Source: JAAGZL01 sp050297535 (GTDB lineage: Bacteria; Pseudomonadota; Gammaproteobacteria; Chromatiales; Chromatiaceae). Taken from it: a stretch of DNA of 64,000 nucleotides. The notes under the pieces were generated by a model that worked only from the letters and a program-made list of their open reading frames with translations, had not been told where the DNA came from and did no database searches. The stretch's first letter is position 1; every line of letters starts with the position of its first letter. Position numbers and translations under genes: made by a program. The DNA lies in contig JBNKSV010000008.1 of the NCBI GenBank assembly GCA_050297535.1, forward strand, positions 1 through 64,000. The letters are read 5' to 3'. Positions 34,908 through 43,260 of this stretch are shown in pieces.

Positions 34908-35846
34908 ATGAATATACTCCTGGTCGATGACACACGCACTGAGCAGAACATCATGACGGTTCGTCTGAATGAGATGGGACATGATGTGATGTGCTGCTCC
35001 AATGGCCAGGAAGCCGTAGAATTATATTGTGAATATGATTTTGACCTGGTTCTCATGGATGTAATCATGCCGGTTATGGATGGTTATGAAGCGGCACGAC
35101 AAATAAGAAAAGAGGATGATGACTGGGTACCAATAATATTCCTCAGCGGACGCACTGAACCGAACGATGTCGCTGCTGGCATAGAGGCCGGTGGTGATGA
35201 CTATCTGACCAAACCTGTGGACGAAATTATACTCGCTGCCAAGATGGCAGCCATGCAGCGTATAGCCGCCATGCGTCACCGCCTTATAACCGTTTCCAAC
35301 GACCTTGAAAAGGCCAACAGTGAACTGCAAAAGCTAGCCAATGCAGATGGTCTCACGGGACTTGCCAACCGCCGTATCATAGATGAATACCTTGAAAAAG
35401 AGACTGCCCGTGCCGTTCGTAGCGATCATCCTATCTCTGTGATTATGATAGATATCGACAATTTCAAGCTATACAACGATAACTACGGGCACCTGGCTGG
35501 AGACAGCTGTTTAAAGAAGGTATCCAAGGTCCTTAAAAACACCGTACGCAGACCTGAGGATTTGGTGGGACGTTATGGTGGCGAGGAATTTTGTGTCATC
35601 CTGCCAAGCACAGACATGAATGGCGCTGGATTCGTTGCTGAACGCATACGTAGCGAGGTTGAAAACCTAGAGATACCGCACGCCAAAAATTCCGCCAGTA
35701 CCTTTGTAACCCTAAGCCTTGGCATAGCATCCCGTATCCCCGGGAGTAAGGCCACTGCCACCAAATTGCTTAGCGATGCGGATAAGGCCCTATATATAGC
35801 AAAGACCGCCGGGAAAAACCAAGCCGCCAAGGCGGAATATAAATAA
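34908..35846 (+). CDS. Response regulator diguanylate cyclase
   Basis: The 312-residue protein has an N-terminal receiver (Asp51 in LVLMDVIMP, Lys102 in LTKPV) and a C-terminal GGDEF domain starting with DGLTGLANRR (147-156). The active site is GGEEF at 224-228 and the inhibitory I-site RPED lies at 215-218, exactly five residues ahead, so the enzyme should make c-di-GMP with product feedback. The layout is that of WspR/PleD-like single-receiver cyclases. It probably works with the adjoining HsbR-like regulator. Confidence 0.93.
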   Translation: MNILLVDDTRTEQNIMTVRLNEMGHDVMCCSNGQEAVELYCEYDFDLVLMDVIMPVMDGYEAARQIRKEDDDWVPIIFLSGRTEPNDVAAGIEAGGDDYLTKPVDEIILAAKMAAMQRIAAMRHRLITVSNDLEKANSELQKLANADGLTGLANRRIIDEYLEKETARAVRSDHPISVIMIDIDNFKLYNDNYGHLAGDSCLKKVSKVLKNTVRRPEDLVGRYGGEEFCVILPSTDMNGAGFVAERIRSEVENLEIPHAKNSASTFVTLSLGIASRIPGSKATATKLLSDADKALYIAKTAGKNQAAKAEYK

Positions 35847-35983
35847 CCACCTCTGAATACTCCCTTATTTATTGCTGCTTAGTCGTTCTCACGCAGGCTA
35901 GAATACAAATTAAGTGTAGTGTTCCTGATTTAACGATTATCCAATCTTCAAGGTTTCCTATTCGTTCTAACTCTGCTAGGATA

Positions 35984-35998
35984 GAACAGGAAGAGAAC
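35984..35998 (+). promoter_or_regulatory. GAAC-N7-GAAC direct repeat upstream of lexA
   Basis: GAACAGGAAGAGAAC lies 12 bases ahead of the lexA ATG. On the other strand it reads GTTC-N7-GTTC, the form of the alphaproteobacterial LexA box. The standard gammaproteobacterial CTGT-N8-ACAG box is absent from this upstream region. It overlaps the area of the ribosome binding site. Confidence 0.5.
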
Positions 35999-36010
35999 TG
36001 GAGAATCGCC

Positions 36011-36619
36011 ATGCCCAACATCCTTACTAGACGTCAACAGGAAATATATGACTTTCTGGTCCAACACCTGGAGGACTTCACACACCCTCCTACCCTAGAC
36101 GAGTTATGCTTAGCCCTTGGCCTAAGTTCGAAGGGATCTCTACATAAACAGATTCAGTCCCTGATTGAGGCCGGTCTGGTAGAACCGATGAATAACATGC
36201 GCAGAGGAATACGCTTGGCCAACCATCCAGATCAGGATGATAGCTCCCTGCCAATGCTAGGATACATTGCAGCCGGACAGCCTATTGAGGCCATTGATCA
36301 TCAAGAAACTATTCAGATTCCAGAATCCCTACGTAGCAATAAACCCTGCTATGTCCTGCAGATAAAGGGCGACTCCATGATCGACGAAGGTATCCTGGAT
36401 GGCGATTATATAGTTGTTGAGAAATGCTCACAGGCCAGGAACGGCGATATCGTTGTCGCATTAATAGATAAATCAGAGGCGACTTTAAAAAAGATCGAGC
36501 AAAAACCCGGACAGGTAATCCTACACCCGGCAAATGCCGATTACAGTCCCATGCAGTTCACGCCGGACCAGGTTGATATACAAGGTGTATTGGTAGGACA
36601 GATGCGCCGATACCACTAG
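36011..36619 (+). CDS. lexA: LexA-family SOS repressor
   Basis: The 202-residue repressor has an N-terminal winged helix (residues 1-70) and a self-cleaving S24 domain. Cleavage should be at Ala88-Gly89 (YIAAGQP); the catalytic pair is Ser122 (KGDSMID) and Lys160 (EATLKKI). The recognition helix region LSSKGSLHKQIQSLIEAGLV differs from E. coli LexA (RSPNAAEEHLKALARKG), implying another operator. A GGAG ribosome binding site precedes ATG 36011. Given the odd helix this could be a second LexA (LexA2-like), not the main SOS regulator. Confidence 0.88.
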   Translation: MPNILTRRQQEIYDFLVQHLEDFTHPPTLDELCLALGLSSKGSLHKQIQSLIEAGLVEPMNNMRRGIRLANHPDQDDSSLPMLGYIAAGQPIEAIDHQETIQIPESLRSNKPCYVLQIKGDSMIDEGILDGDYIVVEKCSQARNGDIVVALIDKSEATLKKIEQKPGQVILHPANADYSPMQFTPDQVDIQGVLVGQMRRYH

Positions 36620-36632
36620 CTTATTAATACAG

Positions 36633-38663
36633 CTAGGCTGCGGTCGGGACGGCCTTAATAACAGGTTCAGACGGCTTTATGCAGGAAATAAGATATTCAA
36701 GTACCGGCGACCCCTGCTTAGGTTGTTGCAGATATTGTGGATAGAATTGTGGTTTATCCACCCACTGGCGCTCTACCATCTCGTTGATGATATTGAGGTA
36801 GTTAAACCCGGTCTTGCCTACATATAGATTGCGCAGATCGTCATGTTTGGCTGTATGCAGCGCCTGACAAACACCGTTGAGATATAGGTAGTCTTTGGTA
36901 AAACCACCGGCGCGATGCACCCGTACCGCCAGCATGAAGGCATCGTCCGGTAACAACTGATGCTCTTCGTGCAGGTAATTGAAGGTGTGGCGGAAGTCGC
37001 CGTGTTTGGTCATCTCATTAACGGCCAGCACCCTTAGCGCCAGTCCCCGCAGGCGCTGCAACGTCATATTTCCGGACTGGTATTCATTGAGGATAGCAAG
37101 CCCTTCCTGGGTAAGGGTATTACCCGGAAGGCCAAGGATAAACACCTTCAAACGCTGTTTGCTGGCGTTTAGGCTGGTAGCCATATGCACACCAAGTTCG
37201 TGCTGAATAAGGGCGGAGGCCTGCGTCTCTGTAAGTTGCAGATTCTTGGCCAACTGTATGATCTTTTTACCGTTGAGTACCATGGCGGAAGCAACCAGCC
37301 TGGCGCTACTTTCAACCTTACAACTCATACCCCACTGCTTCGCCGTCTGTTTAAAGCGAGAGATAAGCTCCTCTGTGCTAATCTCAGCCCTCTCCACTTC
37401 TCCGAACTTGGCAGCATGCAGGATAAAGTTCGCATTCTGTATATCGGTCAGACTAGGCTCACCATAATATTTGAGTGATTCGTACAGGAAATTCGGTTTC
37501 CCGGCCTTTACCAGTAGATCAATCTTCCCGCCCAGATTGTTGATTACATCGCGATACAGGGCCTGTACGCCGGGATCGCGGATATCATTGACTGGCAGAC
37601 GATACAATCTCTCACGGAATTGATATGGATCTATGTTCAACTGACGATATATAAAGTCAGGCTGATAATTGGCGTGATGTTTAAAGAATTTCTTCTTCTC
37701 ACTGGGTATATTTATCGGGTTGATGTAGTACAGGGTTTCCATCCCCTTGGCCACCTGATACAGGGCGCGATCAACCTTACTAATCGCCGGTTCCATCTTT
37801 TCAGAAAGCAGCTGTATATTCTTATTTCTACGTTTGCGGGCATATCTGCGGGCGAAAAAAGTGAATATATCCACCATGCTGTCTTTAATCTGATGGACCA
37901 GGGCCTGCATTACCAATGGATAGATCTCACCACTGAGTTCATCCATGAATATCTTTTTCACTTCCAGGGGCAATACCAGGGTATTCTGAAAATGGCTATT
38001 AATGTGTGCTGCCAGGTAACCCCTGCCAGAGAACACCTTGTTTTCTTCGGCCGTAACCGGGAGATTAGGCAAGGTGATTTGCTCCAGACGGCTTAGGGTC
38101 AGATTGATAATGCCATGCCAACGCTCACGATCAAGCTGTTCAGTACCGATATTGAATGTTGGTGTTACCGCTCCGTTCCGACGCAGATAATTATATGAGT
38201 GAACATCGAATATCAGGGCCGCGCCGAATTTCTGTTCGATCTTTTTGACCAGCACGTCCAGTATCCGATAAAAACACTGGTGTTTATCGACGCTGATCTG
38301 ACGCTCTTTCTGGGTAAGTCGTTTTGCCCAGACGTTTTTGCCCCAGGCCTTGTTATAGATACAGGTCGCAATGGGACGGTTGAGATCATATTCGTAGCGG
38401 GAGTCGTTCGCTACAACCGTAATCGGCATCGCCTGGATCATCTGAGAGGTGTAGGGATCTTCTTCGTAAAGACGCTCGCTTTCGGATAGAGCGCACTTGG
38501 TCTGAAGTTCCTTTCTCAGGTTATGACCGGCATGCACGGCCATGCATATCGCCGGAGAGTATGAGTCAATTTTTAGGAAGAAACTGCCATCTGCCACCTC
38601 GCATTCAAAAAGCTGCTCCGCCTTGATGCGGTTGATGATCTCTGTTTCAGATATCTTCAGCAT
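36633..38663 (-). CDS. N-formylglutamate amidohydrolase-like domain fused to DUF1704 (MATCAP-like) metallopeptidase
   Basis: This 676-residue protein has two parts. Residues about 1-290 look like an N-formylglutamate amidohydrolase fold (AVHAGHNLRKE, ANDSRYEYDLNR, IFDVHSYNY). Residues about 300-670 are DUF1704, often annotated as flavohemoglobin expression-modulating QEGLA protein. HELGVH (488-493) and QEGLA (519-523) give an HExxxH...E zinc site like that of the eukaryotic MATCAP tyrosine carboxypeptidases. It starts at ATG 38663, overlapping the 3' end of the ATP-grasp gene by 17 bases, so the two are coupled. Substrate unknown; a peptide-trimming role is inferred. Confidence 0.82.
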   Translation of the reverse strand: MLKISETEIINRIKAEQLFECEVADGSFFLKIDSYSPAICMAVHAGHNLRKELQTKCALSESERLYEEDPYTSQMIQAMPITVVANDSRYEYDLNRPIATCIYNKAWGKNVWAKRLTQKERQISVDKHQCFYRILDVLVKKIEQKFGAALIFDVHSYNYLRRNGAVTPTFNIGTEQLDRERWHGIINLTLSRLEQITLPNLPVTAEENKVFSGRGYLAAHINSHFQNTLVLPLEVKKIFMDELSGEIYPLVMQALVHQIKDSMVDIFTFFARRYARKRRNKNIQLLSEKMEPAISKVDRALYQVAKGMETLYYINPINIPSEKKKFFKHHANYQPDFIYRQLNIDPYQFRERLYRLPVNDIRDPGVQALYRDVINNLGGKIDLLVKAGKPNFLYESLKYYGEPSLTDIQNANFILHAAKFGEVERAEISTEELISRFKQTAKQWGMSCKVESSARLVASAMVLNGKKIIQLAKNLQLTETQASALIQHELGVHMATSLNASKQRLKVFILGLPGNTLTQEGLAILNEYQSGNMTLQRLRGLALRVLAVNEMTKHGDFRHTFNYLHEEHQLLPDDAFMLAVRVHRAGGFTKDYLYLNGVCQALHTAKHDDLRNLYVGKTGFNYLNIINEMVERQWVDKPQFYPQYLQQPKQGSPVLEYLISCIKPSEPVIKAVPTAA

Positions 38664-39681
38664 CTTCAATGGCCTTGCGAAAGGCGCTCTTGCGCTCTAA
38701 CACAGACTCTCTTGCCGATACAACATTTTCCACAAAGTCTAAAACCGGTTTCTGCAGCTTGGTACGATTTAGTCTGTTGATGCGAGAGATACCGCCTGGG
38801 CTTAACACATTAACCTCAATAAGCTTGCCATTAATAACATCCAAGCCGACAAAATAAAGGCCGTCGCGCACCAGTTGTGGCCCCAGGGCCTTGCACAGCG
38901 CCTTTTCTTCTTTGGTTAGGTTGTGTTTGACTTCGTGACCACCGGCACAGATATTGGAGCGGATGTCTTTACCGGAAGGAACGCGTTTCATGGCGCCAAT
39001 CGGTTCACCATTCAGCATCAGAATACGCACATCGCCCTGCTCTGCCCCTTCTACATATTCCTGCAGGATGACGTAATTTCCTTGTTTGCCACCGATGTAG
39101 AAGTCAAGTAATGATCGAAAATTCTGCTGCGCACTTTTCTCAACAACTATCACGCCCTTGCCGCCAAACCCATTTAGCGGTTTCATTATCATCTTCTCGG
39201 CCGAGGACTCTTCCAGTACCTGCTCCAGATACTCCTGACTCTTCGATACATGGGTAACAGGTATAAAACGCGCAGCGTCACCACTGAATGATGCCGGATA
39301 GAGTTTATTGTTAGCGATTCGCAAGCCATCCAAATCGTTCATAATGAACACATCATTTCTGACTGAATCCAGAAAATTCAGGGCGATCGAATCCAGCGGT
39401 GGGTTGGTACGCATGATTATGGCGTCGAATCCGGCCAGCGGCAGCTTACAACGCTTGAACTCTGCACTTTTATAGAATGTGGCAGGACTACTGCTTATAC
39501 GGTCACGTTTTTTTAAAACCTTGCAGAAGGCGTATGGAACACTATCACGTACCGTCAGGCTATGTGCAGTAGTAATAGCCACCGTCTTTTTGCGCCATGC
39601 GGCCTCGTGGATAAGACGCAGAGTACTATCAGTTTCAGGAGTAATGCGATCCCATGGATACATTAAGAATAAAAATTTCAT
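38647..39681 (-). CDS. GshB-like ATP-grasp ligase
   Basis: The 344-residue protein follows the glutathione synthetase (GshB) pattern: MKFLFLMYPWDRITPETDST start, FDAIIMRTNPPLDS, MIMKPLNGFGGKGVIVV (ATP-grasp loop), RILMLNGEPIGAMKRVPS and FVGLDVINGKLIEVNVLSPGG with metal-binding Glu and Asn. No gshA is nearby. It is coupled on one side to maoP and on the other to the DUF1704 protein, so it may be a dedicated amino-acid ligase and not the housekeeping GshB. ATG 39681 fits GshB alignments; a TTG at 39699 overlapping the maoP stop (TTGA) is an alternative start with a plausible ribosome binding site. Confidence 0.82.
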   Translation of the reverse strand: MKFLFLMYPWDRITPETDSTLRLIHEAAWRKKTVAITTAHSLTVRDSVPYAFCKVLKKRDRISSSPATFYKSAEFKRCKLPLAGFDAIIMRTNPPLDSIALNFLDSVRNDVFIMNDLDGLRIANNKLYPASFSGDAARFIPVTHVSKSQEYLEQVLEESSAEKMIMKPLNGFGGKGVIVVEKSAQQNFRSLLDFYIGGKQGNYVILQEYVEGAEQGDVRILMLNGEPIGAMKRVPSGKDIRSNICAGGHEVKHNLTKEEKALCKALGPQLVRDGLYFVGLDVINGKLIEVNVLSPGGISRINRLNRTKLQKPVLDFVENVVSARESVLERKSAFRKAIEDAEDI

Positions 39682-39695
39682 GGGGCGGCTATATC

Positions 39696-40061
39696 TCAAA
39701 ACTCATCCAGATCTTCAGATAGTTTTCCTTCATCCATCTCAATCTGTGGAACGCTGCTTTTTATAATGGCACCAAAGGCAGACACAGTTGGCCTTTTCTC
39801 AATCTTCCGGCGATAGCGCATCCAGACTTCTTCATGCTCAGTCTCTGGATTGGCATCTCCGCGACAAACCAGGAGGAAATGCGCTTCCTCATCATTTATA
39901 GGCTCCCGCTGACCCTTATCCAGGGCCTCATAAGCACGGCCGTGACGTTCCAATAAATCTGCCTGCGCGCGACTAAATTCGCCACAACGGGCAAATCCAT
40001 GCGGGAAATATTTATCTGAATAGAACTTGGAATTGCTAAGGAATGAGTCTTTTTTCTGCAT
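39696..40061 (-). CDS. maoP: Macrodomain Ori organisation protein (DUF413)
   Basis: The 121-residue product aligns well by eye with E. coli MaoP (YifE): FPHGFARCGEFSRAQADLLERHG, then EALDKGQREPINDEEAHFLLVCRGD and EEVWMRYRRKI. MaoP binds the maoS site and organises the origin-proximal macrodomain. The gene is divergent from hdfR, as in E. coli. Its start is ATG 40061. It is followed immediately by the GshB-like gene. Confidence 0.92.
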   Translation of the reverse strand: MQKKDSFLSNSKFYSDKYFPHGFARCGEFSRAQADLLERHGRAYEALDKGQREPINDEEAHFLLVCRGDANPETEHEEVWMRYRRKIEKRPTVSAFGAIIKSSVPQIEMDEGKLSEDLDEF

Positions 40062-40151
40062 TTCGATAAAAATTCACAATCAATTTTTTAACTTGTGAGG
40101 ATTATCGGCAGGGTATATTTGTGAGTAAAACGACGATTTTTTGTTATTATT

Positions 40152-40168
40152 GATAGATATTATCTATC
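40152..40168. promoter_or_regulatory. 17-bp palindrome between maoP and hdfR
   Basis: GATAGATATTATCTATC has perfect 8-base arms around one central base. It ends 15 bases before the hdfR start codon. A LysR-type autoregulatory site is one reading; a maoS-like site for the MaoP protein encoded next door is another. Confidence 0.55.
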
Positions 40169-40183
40169 GTTATGGCATGAGAA

Positions 40184-41065
40184 ATGAACACTGATTTGCT
40201 AAGAACCTTTCTGGAAGTTGCCAAAACCCGTCATTTTGGGCATGCGGCGGAAAATCTGTATCTGACCCAGTCCGCAGTCAGTTCGCGCATTAAACAGCTG
40301 GAAGAGGTATTTGGAGTCACCCTTTTCACCCGTAAACGTAACAATATACTGCTTACTTCTGCTGGTGAACGCCTCCTGCCACACGCCGAGAACATGCTGG
40401 CTTCCTGGCAGCTAACTGTTCAAGAGGTTGGAATCCCCAAACAACAAAATCTGCAGTTGGCCTTAGGCGGCACATCCAATCTGTGGGACACATTTCTTAA
40501 ATCTGTGTTACCCAAATTGTCATCCCAGTTCCCTAACCTGTATCTACGCACCGAGATAAACCAGTCACACAATCTGATACGTGCCTTGCTTGGCGGACGC
40601 CTGGATATATGCGCCACCTTGGATGCACAAACAAATATAGATCTTGATTCCAAAAAGATTGGAACACTTGAATTGATTATGGTCTGTAATACACCGGTCC
40701 AAACGCTTAGCGACGTGGCTATGCTGGGTTATGTATTTGTAGACTGGGGAACAGCATTCAACCTGCAACAGGCAAAACTATTCCAGGAACCTGTTGCGCC
40801 GATACTGCATACTGGGCAGAGCCATATCGCCTTGGAATTCATCCTCAGCCATACCGGCGCTGCATATCTGCCACTGGCCTTGGTTGAAAGTTACCTCAAT
40901 CAAGGAAGGCTGTTTCGGGTTATAGATGCACAGCAGATTGACCAAAATGTCTACCTGATATATCCCAAAACTGCTGACAAGGCATCATCACTAGGGCCTA
41001 TCATAAATTTTCTCGAGGAACTGGATATCAGACCAGAGACCAGGGTTCAGATGATCAATCCTTAG
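40184..41065 (+). CDS. hdfR: LysR-family regulator HdfR
   Basis: The 293-residue LysR-type regulator has an N-terminal winged helix-turn-helix (LLRTFLEVAKTRHFGHAAENLYLTQSAVSSRI) that is nearly the same as that of E. coli HdfR, followed by a ligand-binding domain. In E. coli HdfR represses flhDC; this organism lacks a visible flhDC and uses a sigma-54 flagellar system, so the target set must differ. The divergent maoP neighbour matches E. coli. It converges with a small unknown gene, with stop codons overlapping by four bases. Confidence 0.9.
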   Translation: MNTDLLRTFLEVAKTRHFGHAAENLYLTQSAVSSRIKQLEEVFGVTLFTRKRNNILLTSAGERLLPHAENMLASWQLTVQEVGIPKQQNLQLALGGTSNLWDTFLKSVLPKLSSQFPNLYLRTEINQSHNLIRALLGGRLDICATLDAQTNIDLDSKKIGTLELIMVCNTPVQTLSDVAMLGYVFVDWGTAFNLQQAKLFQEPVAPILHTGQSHIALEFILSHTGAAYLPLALVESYLNQGRLFRVIDAQQIDQNVYLIYPKTADKASSLGPIINFLEELDIRPETRVQMINP

Positions 41066-41478
41066 GGCTGTAATACAACCCCATGCTGCGCTAGCCAGAT
41101 GCGATCCAATTCCCACTTAACCTGTTGCACATTATCTGACTCCATAACGATCCTGCTTACACGCTTTTGCACCTCGGCCAGCTGCTGCTGAGCTTGTACC
41201 AGATCTGGATTATCCTGGGCGCGGTTTGCCAAATGTGGATAGATGACTCCCAGTGCCTTGTATACCGGGAATTCACTTGTGCGTGGTGTACTGAGAACGG
41301 CCACACCATTACTCAGGCGTAACAGGCGGAATTTATATGGATAACTCGAAACTATCTTATCTTGCTTAAGCAGATCATTTATTTCTGATAGTTTCGGGTC
41401 CTCATATAACGCCCATACCAGCCAGATTAGGGCGATGCTTGCCAGGACGATTGAATAGTTTCTGGTGAATTTATCCAT
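41062..41478 (-). CDS. Unknown single-span membrane protein
   Basis: The 138-residue product has one N-terminal membrane segment (about residues 8-25, YSIVLASIALIWLVWAL) and a mixed, probably extracytoplasmic domain with a helical QAQQQLAEVQKRVSRI region. I do not recognise the family. The start is set at ATG 41478; an upstream TTG in frame is less likely. It lies 27 bases after the transporter gene (same strand), so it could be co-transcribed with it, and its stop overlaps that of hdfR. Confidence 0.6.
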   Translation of the reverse strand: MDKFTRNYSIVLASIALIWLVWALYEDPKLSEINDLLKQDKIVSSYPYKFRLLRLSNGVAVLSTPRTSEFPVYKALGVIYPHLANRAQDNPDLVQAQQQLAEVQKRVSRIVMESDNVQQVKWELDRIWLAQHGVVLQP

Positions 41479-41505
41479 ATGTTTAATGCCCAAAATATAT
41501 AGCTA

Positions 41506-42465
41506 TTAACCCTCCTCCACACAGATCTGCTTCAATCGCATCGCATTGAACGTTTTATACAAAAGCAATGCAATCAGAAAGGTAACAATGCCCAATAAAC
41601 CAAACGCCATAAACTTAAACAAAATAATCCCACTCTTTTGATACATAAGCATAGTAGCAATAGTGATTGCCGCCATAGGGAATGAGTAGGCCCACCATGA
41701 AAGAAAGAATTTCAGTTTGGCAAAACGCGTAATCTGAGTCAAAAGCAGCAACGTTAGAAACAGTGCTGCGTAATATAGTATCTTGGCAAATATATCCAAT
41801 TCTCCGTTCAGCTTGATATATGAAATAAACCCTATCGCCGGAGGAGCTATCAGGATAAACAGAGTCGGTAACAATCTTTCCGGCAGAGCCTGATGAAAGA
41901 TAATGCGATTGAATATAATGCTCAGCAACACAATCCAGAACAACAGACCGATGCTGAAAAAGAAGGTGGAGACCTCAATATAGCCATGAGTAACGCCGGC
42001 TATGGGCACCAGAATATTACCTACTACAGGGATAAACCAGGCTGGATTTGTATGGTGGATCTCGAAGTGTTCGTGATGCATCCAAACCTGCATCACATAT
42101 AAAGTAATAAGCAGGTGAATGCTGGTACCAGCGACCCAAAGTACAAATGATAACGTATGGTACGCATGCAGAGTGCAGATACTGAGAAGGATCATACTTA
42201 TCGAAATAGTAGGGAAAAAGCTAAGCTTGATGGGGTGCGCTAGTTCTTTTTTCACGGCCAAGCGATGACGAATTAGCTTGGTTAGGTAAAATCCAGCTAG
42301 CACGATAAAAATACCCATCGTGACCATAGCTAATACCGAGGATACAAATGCTGGCATGTGCAATACATCATGTGACTTTTCCCAAGCCAGGGTTAATCCA
42401 GACATTCCCATAACCATGGCAAAAAACGAGATAGGAAAGTGCTGAAGCCTTGATTGTTGATCCAT
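41506..42465 (-). CDS. TehA/SLAC1-family (TDT) membrane transporter
   Basis: This 319-residue protein has ten membrane segments and the pattern of the tellurite-resistance/dicarboxylate transporter family: HFPISFFAMVMGMSGLTLAWE at the start, then NPAWFIPVVGNILVPIAG in the fifth segment region and SWWAYSFPMAAITIA late. Members move anions such as malate, sulfite or nitrate. There is no tehB beside it, and a methyltransferase 0.8 kb away on the other strand is not an obvious partner. Substrate unknown. Confidence 0.85.
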   Translation of the reverse strand: MDQQSRLQHFPISFFAMVMGMSGLTLAWEKSHDVLHMPAFVSSVLAMVTMGIFIVLAGFYLTKLIRHRLAVKKELAHPIKLSFFPTISISMILLSICTLHAYHTLSFVLWVAGTSIHLLITLYVMQVWMHHEHFEIHHTNPAWFIPVVGNILVPIAGVTHGYIEVSTFFFSIGLLFWIVLLSIIFNRIIFHQALPERLLPTLFILIAPPAIGFISYIKLNGELDIFAKILYYAALFLTLLLLTQITRFAKLKFFLSWWAYSFPMAAITIATMLMYQKSGIILFKFMAFGLLGIVTFLIALLLYKTFNAMRLKQICVEEG

Positions 42466-42721
42466 CTAGCAACTCCAAAAGGTTAGAAACGCTCAATAAT
42501 AGTTAATCAGAATATTAGATCAAGCTGATCTTCACACGCATTGACATATATCATAGTATTTTAGTCGGTATTTTTATCCGGACTTCCCACTCAACAATCC
42601 CACATGGTATTTGAGCTAATTATTCCCACACCGCATTTTATAATTTCCTTATTACCATGGATTATTTGACTCGAATATTGCTTACACCAGCAATCTAGTT
42701 TAACCTTGCGCACTTGTTTTT
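42466..42721. other. Intergenic region before tRNA-Ser
   Basis: An AT-rich 256-base stretch between the divergent transporter and tRNA genes. The tRNA promoter must be here. I see no gene or conserved hairpin. Confidence 0.4.
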
Positions 42722-42814
<93 letters not shown>

Positions 42815-42820
42815 TACAGT

Positions 42821-42851
42821 AATAGCCCCCGCGTGGGGCTATTATTGTTTT
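42821..42851 (+). terminator. Terminator after tRNA-Ser
   Basis: AATAGCCCC and GGGGCTATT form a 9-base-pair stem around a short loop, followed by ATTGTTTT. It lies nine bases past the CCA end. Confidence 0.85.
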
Positions 42852-42947
42852 GAGGCCAGGGCGGCCTTGATGAGAAACCTGTGTTCGACAAGCGACGTAG
42901 GAGCGCAGCACGAGCCGCGACAGCGGCGAGAGGGCCATAGGCCCGGT

Positions 42948-42968
42948 AATCCCTCCCTCTCCGCCAAA
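42948..42968 (+). repeat. Right copy of the 21-bp tRNA 3'-end repeat
   Basis: It is identical to 42794-42814. Between the copies lie the tRNA terminator, a REP-like GTAGGAGCGCAGC fragment (42897-42909) and a GGGCC/GGCCC hairpin, but no gene. Confidence 0.85.
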
Positions 42969-42975
42969 CAAATAT

Positions 42976-43005
42976 AAGCCCTGCTCTTGCAGGGCTTTTT
43001 TCTTT
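42976..43005 (+). terminator. Second terminator downstream of tRNA-Ser
   Basis: AAGCCCTGC and GCAGGGCTT form a 9-base-pair stem with a TCTT loop, and the 3' arm runs into TTTTCTTT. It has the look of the original tRNA terminator, now placed after the duplicated 3' end. Confidence 0.85.
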
Positions 43006-43260
43006 ATCAGGTAAGTAAGATTAAATGTGAATCTCTAACTTCTATAAAACCCGACGCAATTCGCCACTCAGGACGAACTGGGTGTTATATGCGCATAGTA
43101 ATATCTTCTTATATCTGCGCCATTGTTACAGTAATAAAACATGATGTTATGTTTTTACCCGTCATATCAAAAGATGTAGCAACAGTTTCATTAACAATGT
43201 TTCCTATTTCTAGTATATTTTAAACTTAGCCACGACGGGCTAGTTCACAGGTAAAGGTTA
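43006..43260. other. Intergenic region before the methyltransferase
   Basis: About 255 bases with no gene that I can support. It should carry the promoter of the methyltransferase gene. Confidence 0.4.

Noticed and set aside
36011..36619. Phage-type repressor in place of LexA
   Set aside because: The domain layout, cleavage site and C-terminal sequence match LexA, and no phage genes are nearby.
38647..39681. Calling the ATP-grasp gene gshB
   Set aside because: The fold matches, but there is no gshA nearby and the gene is coupled to a DUF1704 hydrolase; the substrate is left open.
41506..42465. Naming the transporter tehA
   Set aside because: Family membership is clear but there is no tehB and no evidence for tellurite as substrate.
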